Shown in pieces: positions 17,177 to 24,502 of a DNA stretch of 64,000 nt. The notes beneath the pieces were generated by a model, which made no database searches, was not told where the DNA came from, and saw only the letters and a program-made list of their open reading frames with translations. The stretch covers positions 186,001 to 250,000 of the forward strand of contig NZ_FOFR01000013.1 of NCBI RefSeq assembly GCF_900110955.1. Reading direction: 5' to 3'. The translations under genes were made by a program, and so were the position numbers. Positions within the stretch are counted from its first letter, which is position 1, and each line of letters starts with the position of its first letter. This DNA comes from Lentzea xinjiangensis (GTDB taxonomy: Bacteria; Actinomycetota; Actinomycetes; Mycobacteriales; Pseudonocardiaceae).

Positions 17177-18478
17177 ATGACCCGACCGCTGCCCGGAAAC
17201 CGGCTGGTGACCGCGATCCCCGGCCCGAGATCACTGGAGCTCCAGGCGCGGCGCACGGCTGCCGTCGCCGCGGGAGTCGGCTCGGTCCTGCCCGTCCACG
17301 TCGACTCCGCGGCCGACGGCCTGCTCGTCGACGTCGACGGCAACCAGCTCATCGACCTCGGCTCCGGCATCGCCGTCACGGGCGTCGGCAACCCCGCGCC
17401 CGCGGTGGCCGAGGCGGTGCACGCCCAGATCGACAGGTTCAGCCACACCTGCTTCATGGTCACGCCGTACGAGAGCTACGTGGAGGTCTGCGAGGAGCTC
17501 AACCGGCTCACCCCCGGCCCGCACGAGAAGCGGTCGGTCCTCGTCAACTCCGGCGCCGAGGCCGTGGAGAACGCGGTCAAGATCGCCCGGCACGTCACGG
17601 GCAGGCAGGCCGTCGTGGTGTTCGACCACGGCTACCACGGCCGCACGAACCTCACGATGGCGCTGACCGCCAAGAACATGCCGTACAAGCACAGGTTCGG
17701 GCCGTTCGCGCCCGAGGTCTACCGGGTGCCCGGCTCCTACCCGCTGCACGACGGCCTCACCGGCGCCGAAGCCGCGCGGCGCGCCGTCGAGGCGATCGAG
17801 AAGCAGGTCGGCGCGGACAACACCGCCGCGGTCGTGGTCGAGCCGATCCAGGGCGAGGGCGGGTTCGTCGTGCCGGCCGGGGGCTTCCTGCCCGCGCTGG
17901 CCGGCTGGTGCCGCGAGCGCGGTGTGCTGTTCGTCGCCGACGAGATCCAGACCGGCTTCTGCCGCACGGGCGCGTGGTTCGCCGCCGACCACGAGGCCGT
18001 GGTGCCGGACCTGGTCGCCACGGCCAAGGGCATCGCGGGCGGACTGCCGCTGGGCGCCGTCACGGGCCGCGCGGAGATCATGGACGCCGTGCACACCGGC
18101 GGGCTCGGCGGCACTTATGGCGGCAACCCCGTGGCGTGTGCGGCAGCCCTCGGCGCCATCCGCACCATGCGCGAGCGCGACCTCAACGCCGCCGCGCGTC
18201 GCATCGAGGAGACCGTGCTCGGCCGGCTCAAGGCCGTGGCCGGGAGGACCGGCCTCATCGCCGAGATCCGCGGCCGTGGCGCGATGCTGGCGATCGAGTT
18301 CACCGAACGCACGCCCGATGTGGCGTCTCGCGTCGCGAAAGCGTGCCACGAACAGGGTGTCGTCGTGCTGACGTGCGGCACTTACGGCAACGTGATCCGT
18401 CTGCTTCCCCCGTTGGTCATCCCCGCCGGCCTGCTCGCCGAAGGCCTCGACGTGCTCGAAGGAGCCCTGCTCGCATGA
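17177..18478 (+). CDS. gabT: 4-aminobutyrate--2-oxoglutarate aminotransferase
   Basis: Class III PLP-dependent aminotransferase of 433 aa starting at ATG 17177. It shows the subfamily features: SGAEAVENAVKIARHVTGR, HGYHGRTNLTMALT, FVADEIQTGFCRTG with the PLP-binding Asp, and VATAKGIAGGLPLGAV with the Schiff-base Lys. It transfers the amino group of GABA to 2-oxoglutarate, giving succinate semialdehyde. The next gene, the aldehyde dehydrogenase, starts within its stop codon (ATGA), so both steps are translationally coupled, under the divergent PucR regulator. Confidence 0.94.
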   Translation: MTRPLPGNRLVTAIPGPRSLELQARRTAAVAAGVGSVLPVHVDSAADGLLVDVDGNQLIDLGSGIAVTGVGNPAPAVAEAVHAQIDRFSHTCFMVTPYESYVEVCEELNRLTPGPHEKRSVLVNSGAEAVENAVKIARHVTGRQAVVVFDHGYHGRTNLTMALTAKNMPYKHRFGPFAPEVYRVPGSYPLHDGLTGAEAARRAVEAIEKQVGADNTAAVVVEPIQGEGGFVVPAGGFLPALAGWCRERGVLFVADEIQTGFCRTGAWFAADHEAVVPDLVATAKGIAGGLPLGAVTGRAEIMDAVHTGGLGGTYGGNPVACAAALGAIRTMRERDLNAAARRIEETVLGRLKAVAGRTGLIAEIRGRGAMLAIEFTERTPDVASRVAKACHEQGVVVLTCGTYGNVIRLLPPLVIPAGLLAEGLDVLEGALLA

Positions 18479-19785
18479 TCGCGTTCCACACCCCGGAAGA
18501 CGTCGAGAACGCCGTCGCCAAGGCGGCCGCGGTCGCCCCCGATCTGGCCGCGCTGCCCGCGCACCGCCGTGCCAGCGCCTTGGACCACGTGTCGCGGCGC
18601 CTGGCCGAGCGCGCCGAGGAGTTCGCGCAGGCCATCAACGACGACTCCGGCAAGCCGCTCAAGTGGGCGCGGGCCGAGGTGACCCGCGCGATCTCCACGT
18701 TCCGCTGGGCGGCCGAGGAGGCCCGCCGGTTCTCCGGCGAGCTGCAGCGCCTCGACACCGACCCCTCCGCGGAGGGCCGCCTCGCCCTGCTGCGCCGGGT
18801 GCCCCGCGGCCCGGTGCTGGGCATCGCGCCGTTCAACTTCCCGCTGAACCTGGTGGCGCACAAGGTGGCGCCGGCTCTCGCGGTCGGCGCGCCGATCGTG
18901 CTGAAGCCCGCTCCCGCCACCCCGAAGGCCGCGTTCCTGCTCGGCGACCTGCTGGCGGAGACCGACCTGCCGGACGGCGCGTGGTCCGTGCTGCACCTGT
19001 CCAACGAGGACACCGCGCGCCTGGTCGAGGACCCGCGCCTGCCGGTGGTCTCGTTCACCGGCTCCGGCCCGGTCGGCTGGGGCATCAAGGACCGCGTGCC
19101 GCGCAAGCACGTCACCCTCGAGCTCGGCGGCAACGCGGCGGCGATCGTCGCTCCCGACTGGCCGGACCTCGAGTTCGCGGCGCAGCGCATCGCCACGTTC
19201 GCGATGTACCAGGCCGGCCAGTCGTGCATCTCGGTGCAACGCCTCTACGTGCACACCGACGTCTACGACGCGCTCGCGGAAGCCGTGGTGCGGCACGTGC
19301 GGGAGCTCGACGTGGCCGGCGACGTCGGCCCGTTGATCAACGAGGCCGCCGCCGAGCGCGTGGAGGCGTGGGTCGGCGAGGCGTCCGCGACCGTGCTCAC
19401 CGGTGGCACCCGCGACGGCCTGGTCTACGCGCCCACCGTGCTGGCCGACGTGCCGGAGGACGCGAAGGTCAGCACCGAGGAGGTGTTCGGCCCCGTCGTG
19501 ACGCTGACCAGGGTGGCGGGCGTGGAAGAGGCGTTCGACCGCGTCAACGCCTCGCGCTACGGCCTGCAGGCGGGCTTGTTCACCACCGACGTGCGACTGG
19601 CTTTCCGTGCCGCGCAACGGCTCCAGGTGGGCGGCGTGATCGTCGGCGACGTGCCGAGCTACCGCGCGGACCAGATGCCCTACGGCGGTGTGAAGGAGTC
19701 CGGTGTCGGCCGCGAGGGCCTGCGCGCGGCGATGGAAGACCTCACCGAGCCGCGCGTGCTGGTCCTGACCGGCCTGGAACTCTGA
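18475..19785 (+). CDS. gabD: NAD(P)-dependent aldehyde dehydrogenase, probable succinate-semialdehyde dehydrogenase
   Basis: Aldehyde dehydrogenase of 436 aa, somewhat shorter than the usual 450-490. It has the folding core APFNFPLNLVAHKVAPALAVG, the nucleotide-fold FTGSGPVGWGI, the general base region ELGGNAAAIV and the catalytic cysteine in GQSCISVQRLY. Coupled to gabT, it would oxidise succinate semialdehyde to succinate. The short N-terminus and C-terminus resemble the sub-group annotated as aldehyde or phosphonoacetaldehyde dehydrogenases, so substrate assignment rests on context. Its stop codon lies in the first unit of a 17-bp tandem repeat. Confidence 0.88.
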   Translation: MIAFHTPEDVENAVAKAAAVAPDLAALPAHRRASALDHVSRRLAERAEEFAQAINDDSGKPLKWARAEVTRAISTFRWAAEEARRFSGELQRLDTDPSAEGRLALLRRVPRGPVLGIAPFNFPLNLVAHKVAPALAVGAPIVLKPAPATPKAAFLLGDLLAETDLPDGAWSVLHLSNEDTARLVEDPRLPVVSFTGSGPVGWGIKDRVPRKHVTLELGGNAAAIVAPDWPDLEFAAQRIATFAMYQAGQSCISVQRLYVHTDVYDALAEAVVRHVRELDVAGDVGPLINEAAAERVEAWVGEASATVLTGGTRDGLVYAPTVLADVPEDAKVSTEEVFGPVVTLTRVAGVEEAFDRVNASRYGLQAGLFTTDVRLAFRAAQRLQVGGVIVGDVPSYRADQMPYGGVKESGVGREGLRAAMEDLTEPRVLVLTGLEL

Positions 19786-19838
19786 GCGGCCTGGAACTCC
19801 GACCGGCCTGGAACTCTGGCCGGCTCGGAACTCCGACC
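19771..19838. repeat. Four tandem 17-bp repeats spanning the gabD stop codon
   Basis: Units at 19771-19787, 19788-19804, 19805-19821 and 19822-19838 follow GGCCTGGAACTCTGAGC with a few substitutions (unit 2 ends CTCCGACC, unit 4 starts GGCTCGG). The TGA stop of the dehydrogenase (19783-19785) is inside unit 1. Because 17 is not a multiple of 3, extra units would not extend the reading frame cleanly. Confidence 0.9.
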
Positions 19839-20003
19839 CGTCCACCGCGCGGACGAGCTCCGGTGTACCCGACCCGGCGTGCCGGAGATCCTGCCCGCCG
19901 AGCGCTCAGGTAGGACGGACCTCGACGACACGCCGGAAACCCGATGAGAAGAACTTCACCCCAGATTGACTGACCACGTTCGGAAACGACACTCCAGCCG
20001 CGA

Positions 20004-20026
20004 GGGAGCCTCTTCTGACGGCTCCC
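20004..20026 (-). terminator. Hairpin downstream of the small ORF
   Basis: GGGAGCC (20004-20010) pairs with GGCTCCC (20020-20026) across a 9-nt loop. On the reverse strand it lies 20 bp after the stop of the 18-codon ORF, the right place for a transcription terminator, though no clear U-tract follows. Confidence 0.5.
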
Positions 20027-20046
20027 CCATGCGGCCGATGAGTGCT

Positions 20047-20103
20047 CTAGTCGTAACCGCGAACGTGGCCGTCCTCGTCGGCGAGAATCTCGTAGCGGTC
20101 CAT
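20047..20103 (-). CDS. Putative 18-residue peptide gene
   Basis: Reverse strand from ATG 20103 reads MDRYEILADEDGHVRGYD and stops at TAG (20047-20049). A good ribosome site, GGAAGGGAG, lies 7 nt upstream, and a hairpin follows 20 bp downstream, so the unit looks like a tiny self-contained gene. The peptide is acidic with no signal or membrane segment. It is preceded by about 170 bp without another gene. It might be a leader peptide or a free small protein; no function is proposed. Confidence 0.4.
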   Translation of the reverse strand: MDRYEILADEDGHVRGYD

Positions 20104-20271
20104 GTCAAGCTCCCTTCCGTAGTGGCTGACGTCACAAACGTAGAGGCTTCCCGGCGTCCTGTGGAGTGAATTTGCAGCGCAACCGGGGTACTCGCCGCTA
20201 ACCCAAGGGGGTCGTAGGGGGTACCCCAGCGCACGCCGCGAAGCAGCGGAAATCGTTCCCGTGAGGGGTGT

Positions 20272-20772
20272 TCACCGCAGTCCGGCGGTCTCCGTCACGG
20301 CGCGCAGCGCGGCCACGACAGCCGAGAACGGCGGCAGGAACGGCCGCTCCGCGGGCGCCGCTCCCAGCCACGCCACCGGGCCGCGGTCGATGCGCGACGG
20401 CGGCAGCGGCACCAGCGTCCCCAGCCGGTGCGTGAGCGCTCCCCTGGCCCGCAACCGGATCAGGTTCACCTGGGAGGCTTCGTCCGCGGACTCCGTGAGG
20501 ATGAGCCACCGCCGCGAGGGCCCCGGCAGCACCACCACCGGACCGCCGAGCATCCGGACGGACAGGTAGTGCTGCACCTCCCCGCCGATCCCCGCGGCCA
20601 TCTCCACGGCGGAGACGTGGTGATCAGTGGTCAGCAGCAGCCGGTTCTCCGAGCGGAGGACCAGCCACCCCCAGTCCGAGTAGCGCTCGAGCGCATTCGA
20701 GAACGTGTCGAGCCGCGGCAATGTCCCGGAAGGCAAAACTCCCCGGGGTGAAGCTCCCTTAGGCGAGTTCAT
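20272..20772 (-). CDS. Hypothetical protein (Pseudonocardiales-type)
   Basis: Protein of 166 aa; the ATG at 20772 (MNSPKGASPRGVLPSG) is preceded by GAGGGTGAG. Visible features are LERYSDWGWLVLRSENRLLL near the N-terminus, a middle section QHYLSVRMLGGPVVVLPGP, and RRWLILTESADEAS. The pattern WGW...V/L plus a probable GPSRRWLILT strand resembles short actinomycete proteins related to the N-terminal part of bifunctional primase/polymerases, but catalytic residues are absent. No signal peptide. It is divergent from the amino acid permease with 66 bp between starts. Confidence 0.7.
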   Translation of the reverse strand: MNSPKGASPRGVLPSGTLPRLDTFSNALERYSDWGWLVLRSENRLLLTTDHHVSAVEMAAGIGGEVQHYLSVRMLGGPVVVLPGPSRRWLILTESADEASQVNLIRLRARGALTHRLGTLVPLPPSRIDRGPVAWLGAAPAERPFLPPFSAVVAALRAVTETAGLR

Positions 20773-20838
20773 CGATCTCACCCTCACTTGTTTTCCGAGC
20801 GGTGTAACTCCGATCACACGATTTGACTCTCCGTCGCC

Positions 20839-22215
20839 ATGAACTCACTATCGGGCCGCCATCGGCACACTCGAACGGGGCTGGAGAGAGTGACTCACCT
20901 GCGGGAACGGCATGTCACCATGATCGCGCTGGGAGGCGTGATCGGAGCGGGTCTGTTCGTCGGGACCGGCGCGGGCATCGCGCTGGCCGGCCCGGCGGTG
21001 CTCATCTCCTTCGGCCTCGCCGGGACACTGGCGCTGCTCGTCATGCGCATGCTCGGTGAAATGACCGCGGAACACCCCAGTGGCGGCGCTTTCTCGGTGC
21101 ACGCCGAAAAGGCGATCGGGCCGTGGGCGGGTTTCACGGTCGGCTGGACGTACTGGTGCACCGTGGGCGTGGTGCTGGCCGTCGAGGCGACCGGCGCCGC
21201 GAAGATCGCCGCGGGATGGCTCCCCGGCGTGCCGCAGTGGGCCTGGGTCCTGCTCTTCATGGCGGTGCTCACCGCAGTGAACCTCGCGAACGTCCGCAAC
21301 TTCGGCGAGTTCGAGTTCTGGTTCGCCGGTCTCAAGATCGCGGCCATCGTCCTCTTCCTGCTCCTCGGCGCGGCCGCGGTCCTCGGCGTCCTGCCGGGCG
21401 TCGCCTCCCCCGGCCTCACCCACCTCCGCGACTTCCTCCCCCACGGCTGGGGCGGCGTCGTCGCCGGGTTCATGGCGGTGGTCTTCGCGTTCGGCGGACT
21501 GGAGGTCGTCACGATCGCCGCCGCCGACGCCGAGAACCCGGCGCAGGCCGTCAAGAACGCCGTCCGCACCTCGATGACGCGGCTGCTCGTGTTCTACCTC
21601 GGCTCGCTGGCCGTGGTCGTGACCCTGTTGCCGTGGAACGACTCCGAGGTCGGCGCCAGCCCGTACGTCGCGGTGCTGAACCGGCTCGGGATCCCCGCGG
21701 CCGGGCAGATCATGAACGTCGTGATCTTCGTGGCGCTGCTCAGCGCCATCAACGCCACCCTCTACGGCGCCGCCCGCATGCTCAGCTCGCTCGCCGAACG
21801 CGGTGAAGCCCCGAAGTCCCTGCTGAGGAAGAACAACGGGGTTCCGCGCAACGCCGTGCTGGCCTCGACGGCGTTCGGGTTCTTCTCCGTGCTGCTCAAC
21901 TACCTGTGGCCGGAGACGGTCTTCCTGCTGCTGCTCAACGCGGTCGGCTCCGCGCTGCTCGTCGTCTGGGCGTTCATCGCCGTCTCCCAGATCAGGCTGC
22001 GCCGCACCACTCCCGCCCCGGCGGTGCCGATGTGGGGCTTCCCGTACCTCTCGTGGCTGGCGCTGGCGGCGATCGCGGCAATCGTGGTGCTGATGCTCAG
22101 CGACGAGCAGGCCCGCGCCCAGATCGTGTCCACGGGCGTGCTCGTCGCCGTAATCGCGGCGCTGGGACTCGCGAGGTCCGCCCTGCGCCGGCGACGCGTG
22201 CCCGAACGCCCCTGA
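20839..22215 (+). CDS. Amino acid permease (APC superfamily, AAT family)
   Basis: Membrane transporter of 458 aa with about 12 hydrophobic segments. The first has the family signature HVTMIALGGVIGAGLFVGTG, followed by GEMTAEHPSGGAFSVHAEKAIG, which is typical of amino acid permeases of the GabP/AnsP/CycA group. Later segments include GLEVVTIAAADAENPAQAV and LLSAINATLYGAARMLSSLA. Its location 1 kb after gabT/gabD makes GABA a plausible substrate, but the intervening oppositely oriented gene means it is not in the same operon. Confidence 0.9.
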   Translation: MNSLSGRHRHTRTGLERVTHLRERHVTMIALGGVIGAGLFVGTGAGIALAGPAVLISFGLAGTLALLVMRMLGEMTAEHPSGGAFSVHAEKAIGPWAGFTVGWTYWCTVGVVLAVEATGAAKIAAGWLPGVPQWAWVLLFMAVLTAVNLANVRNFGEFEFWFAGLKIAAIVLFLLLGAAAVLGVLPGVASPGLTHLRDFLPHGWGGVVAGFMAVVFAFGGLEVVTIAAADAENPAQAVKNAVRTSMTRLLVFYLGSLAVVVTLLPWNDSEVGASPYVAVLNRLGIPAAGQIMNVVIFVALLSAINATLYGAARMLSSLAERGEAPKSLLRKNNGVPRNAVLASTAFGFFSVLLNYLWPETVFLLLLNAVGSALLVVWAFIAVSQIRLRRTTPAPAVPMWGFPYLSWLALAAIAAIVVLMLSDEQARAQIVSTGVLVAVIAALGLARSALRRRRVPERP

Positions 22216-22230
22216 CGCCCTCACCGGCGG

Positions 22231-22764
22231 TCAACCGACGACGTTCTTGAGCCGGTAGGCCCGGTACTTGCTGTCCGGCTCCAGGCCGTACGTGAGCGGG
22301 CGGTGGTCGGTGCCGTGGCCGCCGCGCTGCTCGTAGGCCATGTACTCCGAGCGGTCGTCCTTGGTCCACCGCTCGAAGATCACGACGTGCCGGAAGTCCG
22401 CGCCGGGCTCGTCCACCGAGTCGATGAGGAGGTCACCGGGCCGCAGGTCGGCGATCGCCAGCGGAATCGTGTACTCCTCCGTCACCAGGGCCTCGGTGTT
22501 CGGCCCTCCCAGCGGATTCTCCTTCTCCAGTTTCGCGGCCATCGAGACGAAACCCGAGCAATCCTGGCGATACCCGTCGTGCCAGTACAGCTCCATGCTG
22601 TACGGGACCTGGGTGCCGTTGTTCGCGGTCAGCCACGTCTCCGCGCGCTGCAGCAGCTCCGCCCTGCTGACCTGCTCTGTTGCCGGTGCCGCGGACACCG
22701 GTGCCGCGCCGGCGAGCACCAGTGCGAGGAATGCCGAGAACACCACCGAAATGACTTTCATCAT
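22231..22764 (-). CDS. Secreted NlpC/P60-like cysteine hydrolase
   Basis: Protein of 177 aa. The tandem ATG at 22764 gives MMKVISVVFSAFLALVLAG, a Sec signal peptide with cleavage near VSAAPA. The mature part has the papain-like core: YRQDCSGFVSMA with the catalytic Cys, DLRPGDLLID preceding the histidine strand, and FRHVVIFERW with the likely His. Such small NlpC/P60 or CHAP-like enzymes cut peptidoglycan stem peptides or other amide bonds outside the cell. It ends 15 bp from the convergent permease stop. Confidence 0.8.
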   Translation of the reverse strand: MMKVISVVFSAFLALVLAGAAPVSAAPATEQVSRAELLQRAETWLTANNGTQVPYSMELYWHDGYRQDCSGFVSMAAKLEKENPLGGPNTEALVTEEYTIPLAIADLRPGDLLIDSVDEPGADFRHVVIFERWTKDDRSEYMAYEQRGGHGTDHRPLTYGLEPDSKYRAYRLKNVVG

Positions 22765-22929
22765 TTTCCCCGTTCCGAGAAGAGCGAATCCCGTGCATAT
22801 GACGGAACACGAGCCGGAAGGAGGAGTCAACGGTTTACCCGGCACGCTGCGGGGTAGATCGACTCATTTTTCGCTCAGCCGGGTGACACCGCGGAATGCG
22901 CGGTTTCGCTCCTCGGCGAGCGCGATGTC

Positions 22930-23187
22930 CTAGGCCGACCGGCTCTGCGGGGCCAGCACCTCGTTGATGGTGTCGAGCGAGATGCCGAGCGCGCCCGCGA
23001 GCGCGGCGATGGTGAAGAACGACGGCGTGGGAGCGCGTCCCGTCTCGATCTTGCGCACGGTCTCCGCCGACAACCCGGCACGGGCCGCGATCTCGACCAT
23101 GCTCTCGTCACCGCGGGCGTCCCGCAGGAGCTGACCGAGCCGCCTGCCGCGCTCCCGTTCCAGGGACGTCAGAGGGATGCGCACCAT
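22930..23187 (-). CDS. XRE-family transcriptional regulator, small
   Basis: Protein of 85 aa, consisting almost only of a Cro/C1 helix-turn-helix domain: RGRRLGQLLRDARGDESMVE, IAARAGLSAETVRKIETGRAP and TPSFFTIAALAGALGISLDT. It continues with INEVLAPQ at the end. This size and sequence are common for stand-alone XRE regulators in Pseudonocardiales. It is divergent from the structured RNA candidate that starts about 100 bp upstream, so it could control that transcript. Confidence 0.85.
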   Translation of the reverse strand: MVRIPLTSLERERGRRLGQLLRDARGDESMVEIAARAGLSAETVRKIETGRAPTPSFFTIAALAGALGISLDTINEVLAPQSRSA

Positions 23188-23285
23188 GCCTGCGGATTCT
23201 ACGCGAACCAGGCGGCCCTGGTGACGTGAGAAAAGTCCGTTGCGACGCCGGCCGATCCCGACATAGGTTCGAAGTACACAAGAGA

Positions 23286-23443
23286 GGAGGTGGTCCGAAG
23301 TTGTATAGCTACGGGACTCGTGAGGTGGCTGTCCGCTAGGACCAGCCCTCGGTGACGCCTAGCGCAAACCCAGGCAGCCACCCGACCCCCGGACTTCGAG
23401 CGCTGGTCCCGCTCGGCCCGTTCACGCGGGAGTCGTCCGGGGG
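23286..23443 (+). ncRNA. Candidate structured RNA with nested hairpin and three-way junction
   Basis: Two adjacent folded elements. Element I: GGTGGCTG (23324-23331) pairs with CAGCCACC (23375-23382), enclosing CGCTAGG (23334-23340) with CCTAGCG (23358-23364). Element II: CCCCCGGAC (23386-23394) pairs with GTCCGGGGG (23435-23443), enclosing CGAGCG/CGCTCG (23397-23402, 23410-23415) and CCCG/CGGG (23417-23420, 23427-23430), a three-way junction. A GGAGG at 23286-23290 precedes a possible 12-codon TTG-initiated ORF (23301-23339) that stops inside element I. There is no downstream co-directional gene, so a free small RNA or attenuated leader is more likely than a riboswitch. Strand is inferred. 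Confidence 0.45.
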
Positions 23444-23464
23444 TTGTCCCTTTTCCGGACTTCC

Positions 23465-23515
23465 GCCTCGTCGGGCCTTCTGCCTCGTCAGGCCTTCTGC
23501 CTCGTCAGGCCTTCT
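23465..23515. repeat. Three tandem 17-bp repeats spanning the udgX stop codon
   Basis: Units at 23465-23481 (GCCTCGTCGGGCCTTCT), 23482-23498 and 23499-23515 (both GCCTCGTCAGGCCTTCT). The last two are identical and the first differs by one base. The TGA stop of the uracil-DNA glycosylase (23505-23507, reverse strand) lies in the gene-proximal unit. Confidence 0.92.
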
Positions 23516-24128
23516 GGACGGCCTTGAGGTCCGCCACGAACCCGGCGAACGCCTCGCGGTAGTTCTCCGCCCGCACCACCGACGACGGGTGCACCGTCAC
23601 CCCGACGCGCAGCCCGTCGTGCTCCAGCACCTCGCCGCGGTGCCCGGTGAGCTTGAACGACGGCCCCAGCACCGCCTTGGCCGCCACAGCCCCCAGGCAG
23701 ACGACCAGCCGCGGCTTGACGAGGCGGATCTCCTCCCGCAGCCACGGGAAGCACGCCACGACCTCGGACCGCCGGGGCTGCTGGTGGATCCTGCGCTTGC
23801 CGCGCTCGGTGAACCGGAAGTGCTTCACCGCGTTGGTCAGGTAGGTCTTGTCCCGGTCGATCCCGGCTTCCGCCAGCGCCTTGTCCAGCAACCGGCCGGC
23901 CGGGCCGACGAACACGTGCCCCTCGGTGTCCTCGCGGTCGCCGGGGCACTCCCCGACCAGCATCAGCCGCGCGGGCACCGGCCCCTCGCCGAACACGGTC
24001 TGCGTCGCGTCGCGGAAGAGGTCGCAGCCGCGACAGCCGGCCGCCGCCGAACGCAACGCCGCCCAGTCCTCCCCCGAAGGGACGAACTGGGCGGCGGAAG
24101 CACTCTTACTTGTCCGAGCGGAAGGCAT
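23505..24128 (-). CDS. udgX: Uracil-DNA glycosylase of the UdgX type (covalent uracil crosslinking)
   Basis: DNA repair enzyme of 207 aa. It has the iron-sulfur cysteines of family 4-like UDGs (Cys32 and Cys35 in CRGC, and later VVACFPW and LVVCLGA), motif A GECPGDREDTEG (residues 59-70) and the motif HPSSVVRA near the end. The loop GKRRIHQ (residues 110-116) is the UdgX signature. From published work on mycobacterial UdgX, the loop histidine (His115 here) forms a covalent bond to the abasic sugar after uracil removal. The ATG at 24128 lies inside the 3' end of csbD, so translation is probably coupled. Confidence 0.9.
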   Translation of the reverse strand: MPSARTSKSASAAQFVPSGEDWAALRSAAAGCRGCDLFRDATQTVFGEGPVPARLMLVGECPGDREDTEGHVFVGPAGRLLDKALAEAGIDRDKTYLTNAVKHFRFTERGKRRIHQQPRRSEVVACFPWLREEIRLVKPRLVVCLGAVAAKAVLGPSFKLTGHRGEVLEHDGLRVGVTVHPSSVVRAENYREAFAGFVADLKAVQKA

Positions 24129-24285
24129 CCTTGACCTTCTCGCCGGCCTGCTTCAAAGAACCCTTGGCGCGCTCGGCGCGGCCCTCGGCCTGCCACTGCT
24201 CGTTGTCCGTGGCGTCGCCGACTGCTTCCTTCGCGCGGCCCTTGAGCTCCTCGGCCTTGTTGCTGAACTTGTCGTCGGCACCCAT
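24106..24285 (-). CDS. CsbD-family stress protein
   Basis: Small hydrophilic protein of 59 aa (MGADDKFSNKAEELKGRAKE, continuing with AVGDATDNEQW and ending AFRSDK), a clear CsbD-like domain. The start ATG at 24285 has AAGGAG upstream. CsbD proteins are general stress proteins of unknown mechanism, first known as SigB-controlled in Bacillus. Here a GTTT-N15-GGGTA promoter lies 41 bp upstream, matching SigB/SigF-type control. The last 23 bp overlap the start of udgX, giving a stress-controlled csbD-udgX operon. Confidence 0.88.
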   Translation of the reverse strand: MGADDKFSNKAEELKGRAKEAVGDATDNEQWQAEGRAERAKGSLKQAGEKVKDAFRSDK

Positions 24286-24325
24286 GGATCAGGCTCCTTC
24301 ACTAGTGGTCAGCTACAGGGATCGG

Positions 24326-24350
24326 TTACCCGGCGAGCACCGCCTGAAAC
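24326..24350 (-). promoter_or_regulatory. SigB/SigF-type general stress promoter for csbD-udgX
   Basis: On the reverse strand GTTTC (24350-24346) and GGGTA (24331-24327) are separated so that GTTT and GGGTA have a 15-nt spacer, the consensus spacing of actinobacterial SigF/SigB promoters. It lies 41 bp upstream of the csbD start codon. Confidence 0.65.
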
Positions 24351-24502
24351 AGTTGATAAGGTGATCACTCGCGGTTGAGAACCCAGCCGCAAGCCGATGT
24401 GACGGCTTGCCCTGGGTGTGCCCGCCCTTCGCAATGCAGCTCCAGAGCACCGTCGTCACACCGGCATGCCGCTGTGACATGACGACGTGAAAGGAGCCGG
24501 CG

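Larger units (their letters stand above)
19839..20271. other. Intergenic region, mostly unannotated
   Basis: This gap holds a possible 18-codon minus-strand ORF (20047-20103) with a hairpin downstream of it. It also holds a GGGGTACCCC palindrome at 20218-20227 near the end of the following gene. No longer coding frame with convincing codon bias is visible on either strand. Confidence 0.5.

Noticed and set aside
23301..23339. Twelve-codon TTG-started ORF in the structured RNA as a true gene
   Set aside because: The start is weak and the ORF is very short; it is mentioned as part of the RNA candidate but not called as a gene.
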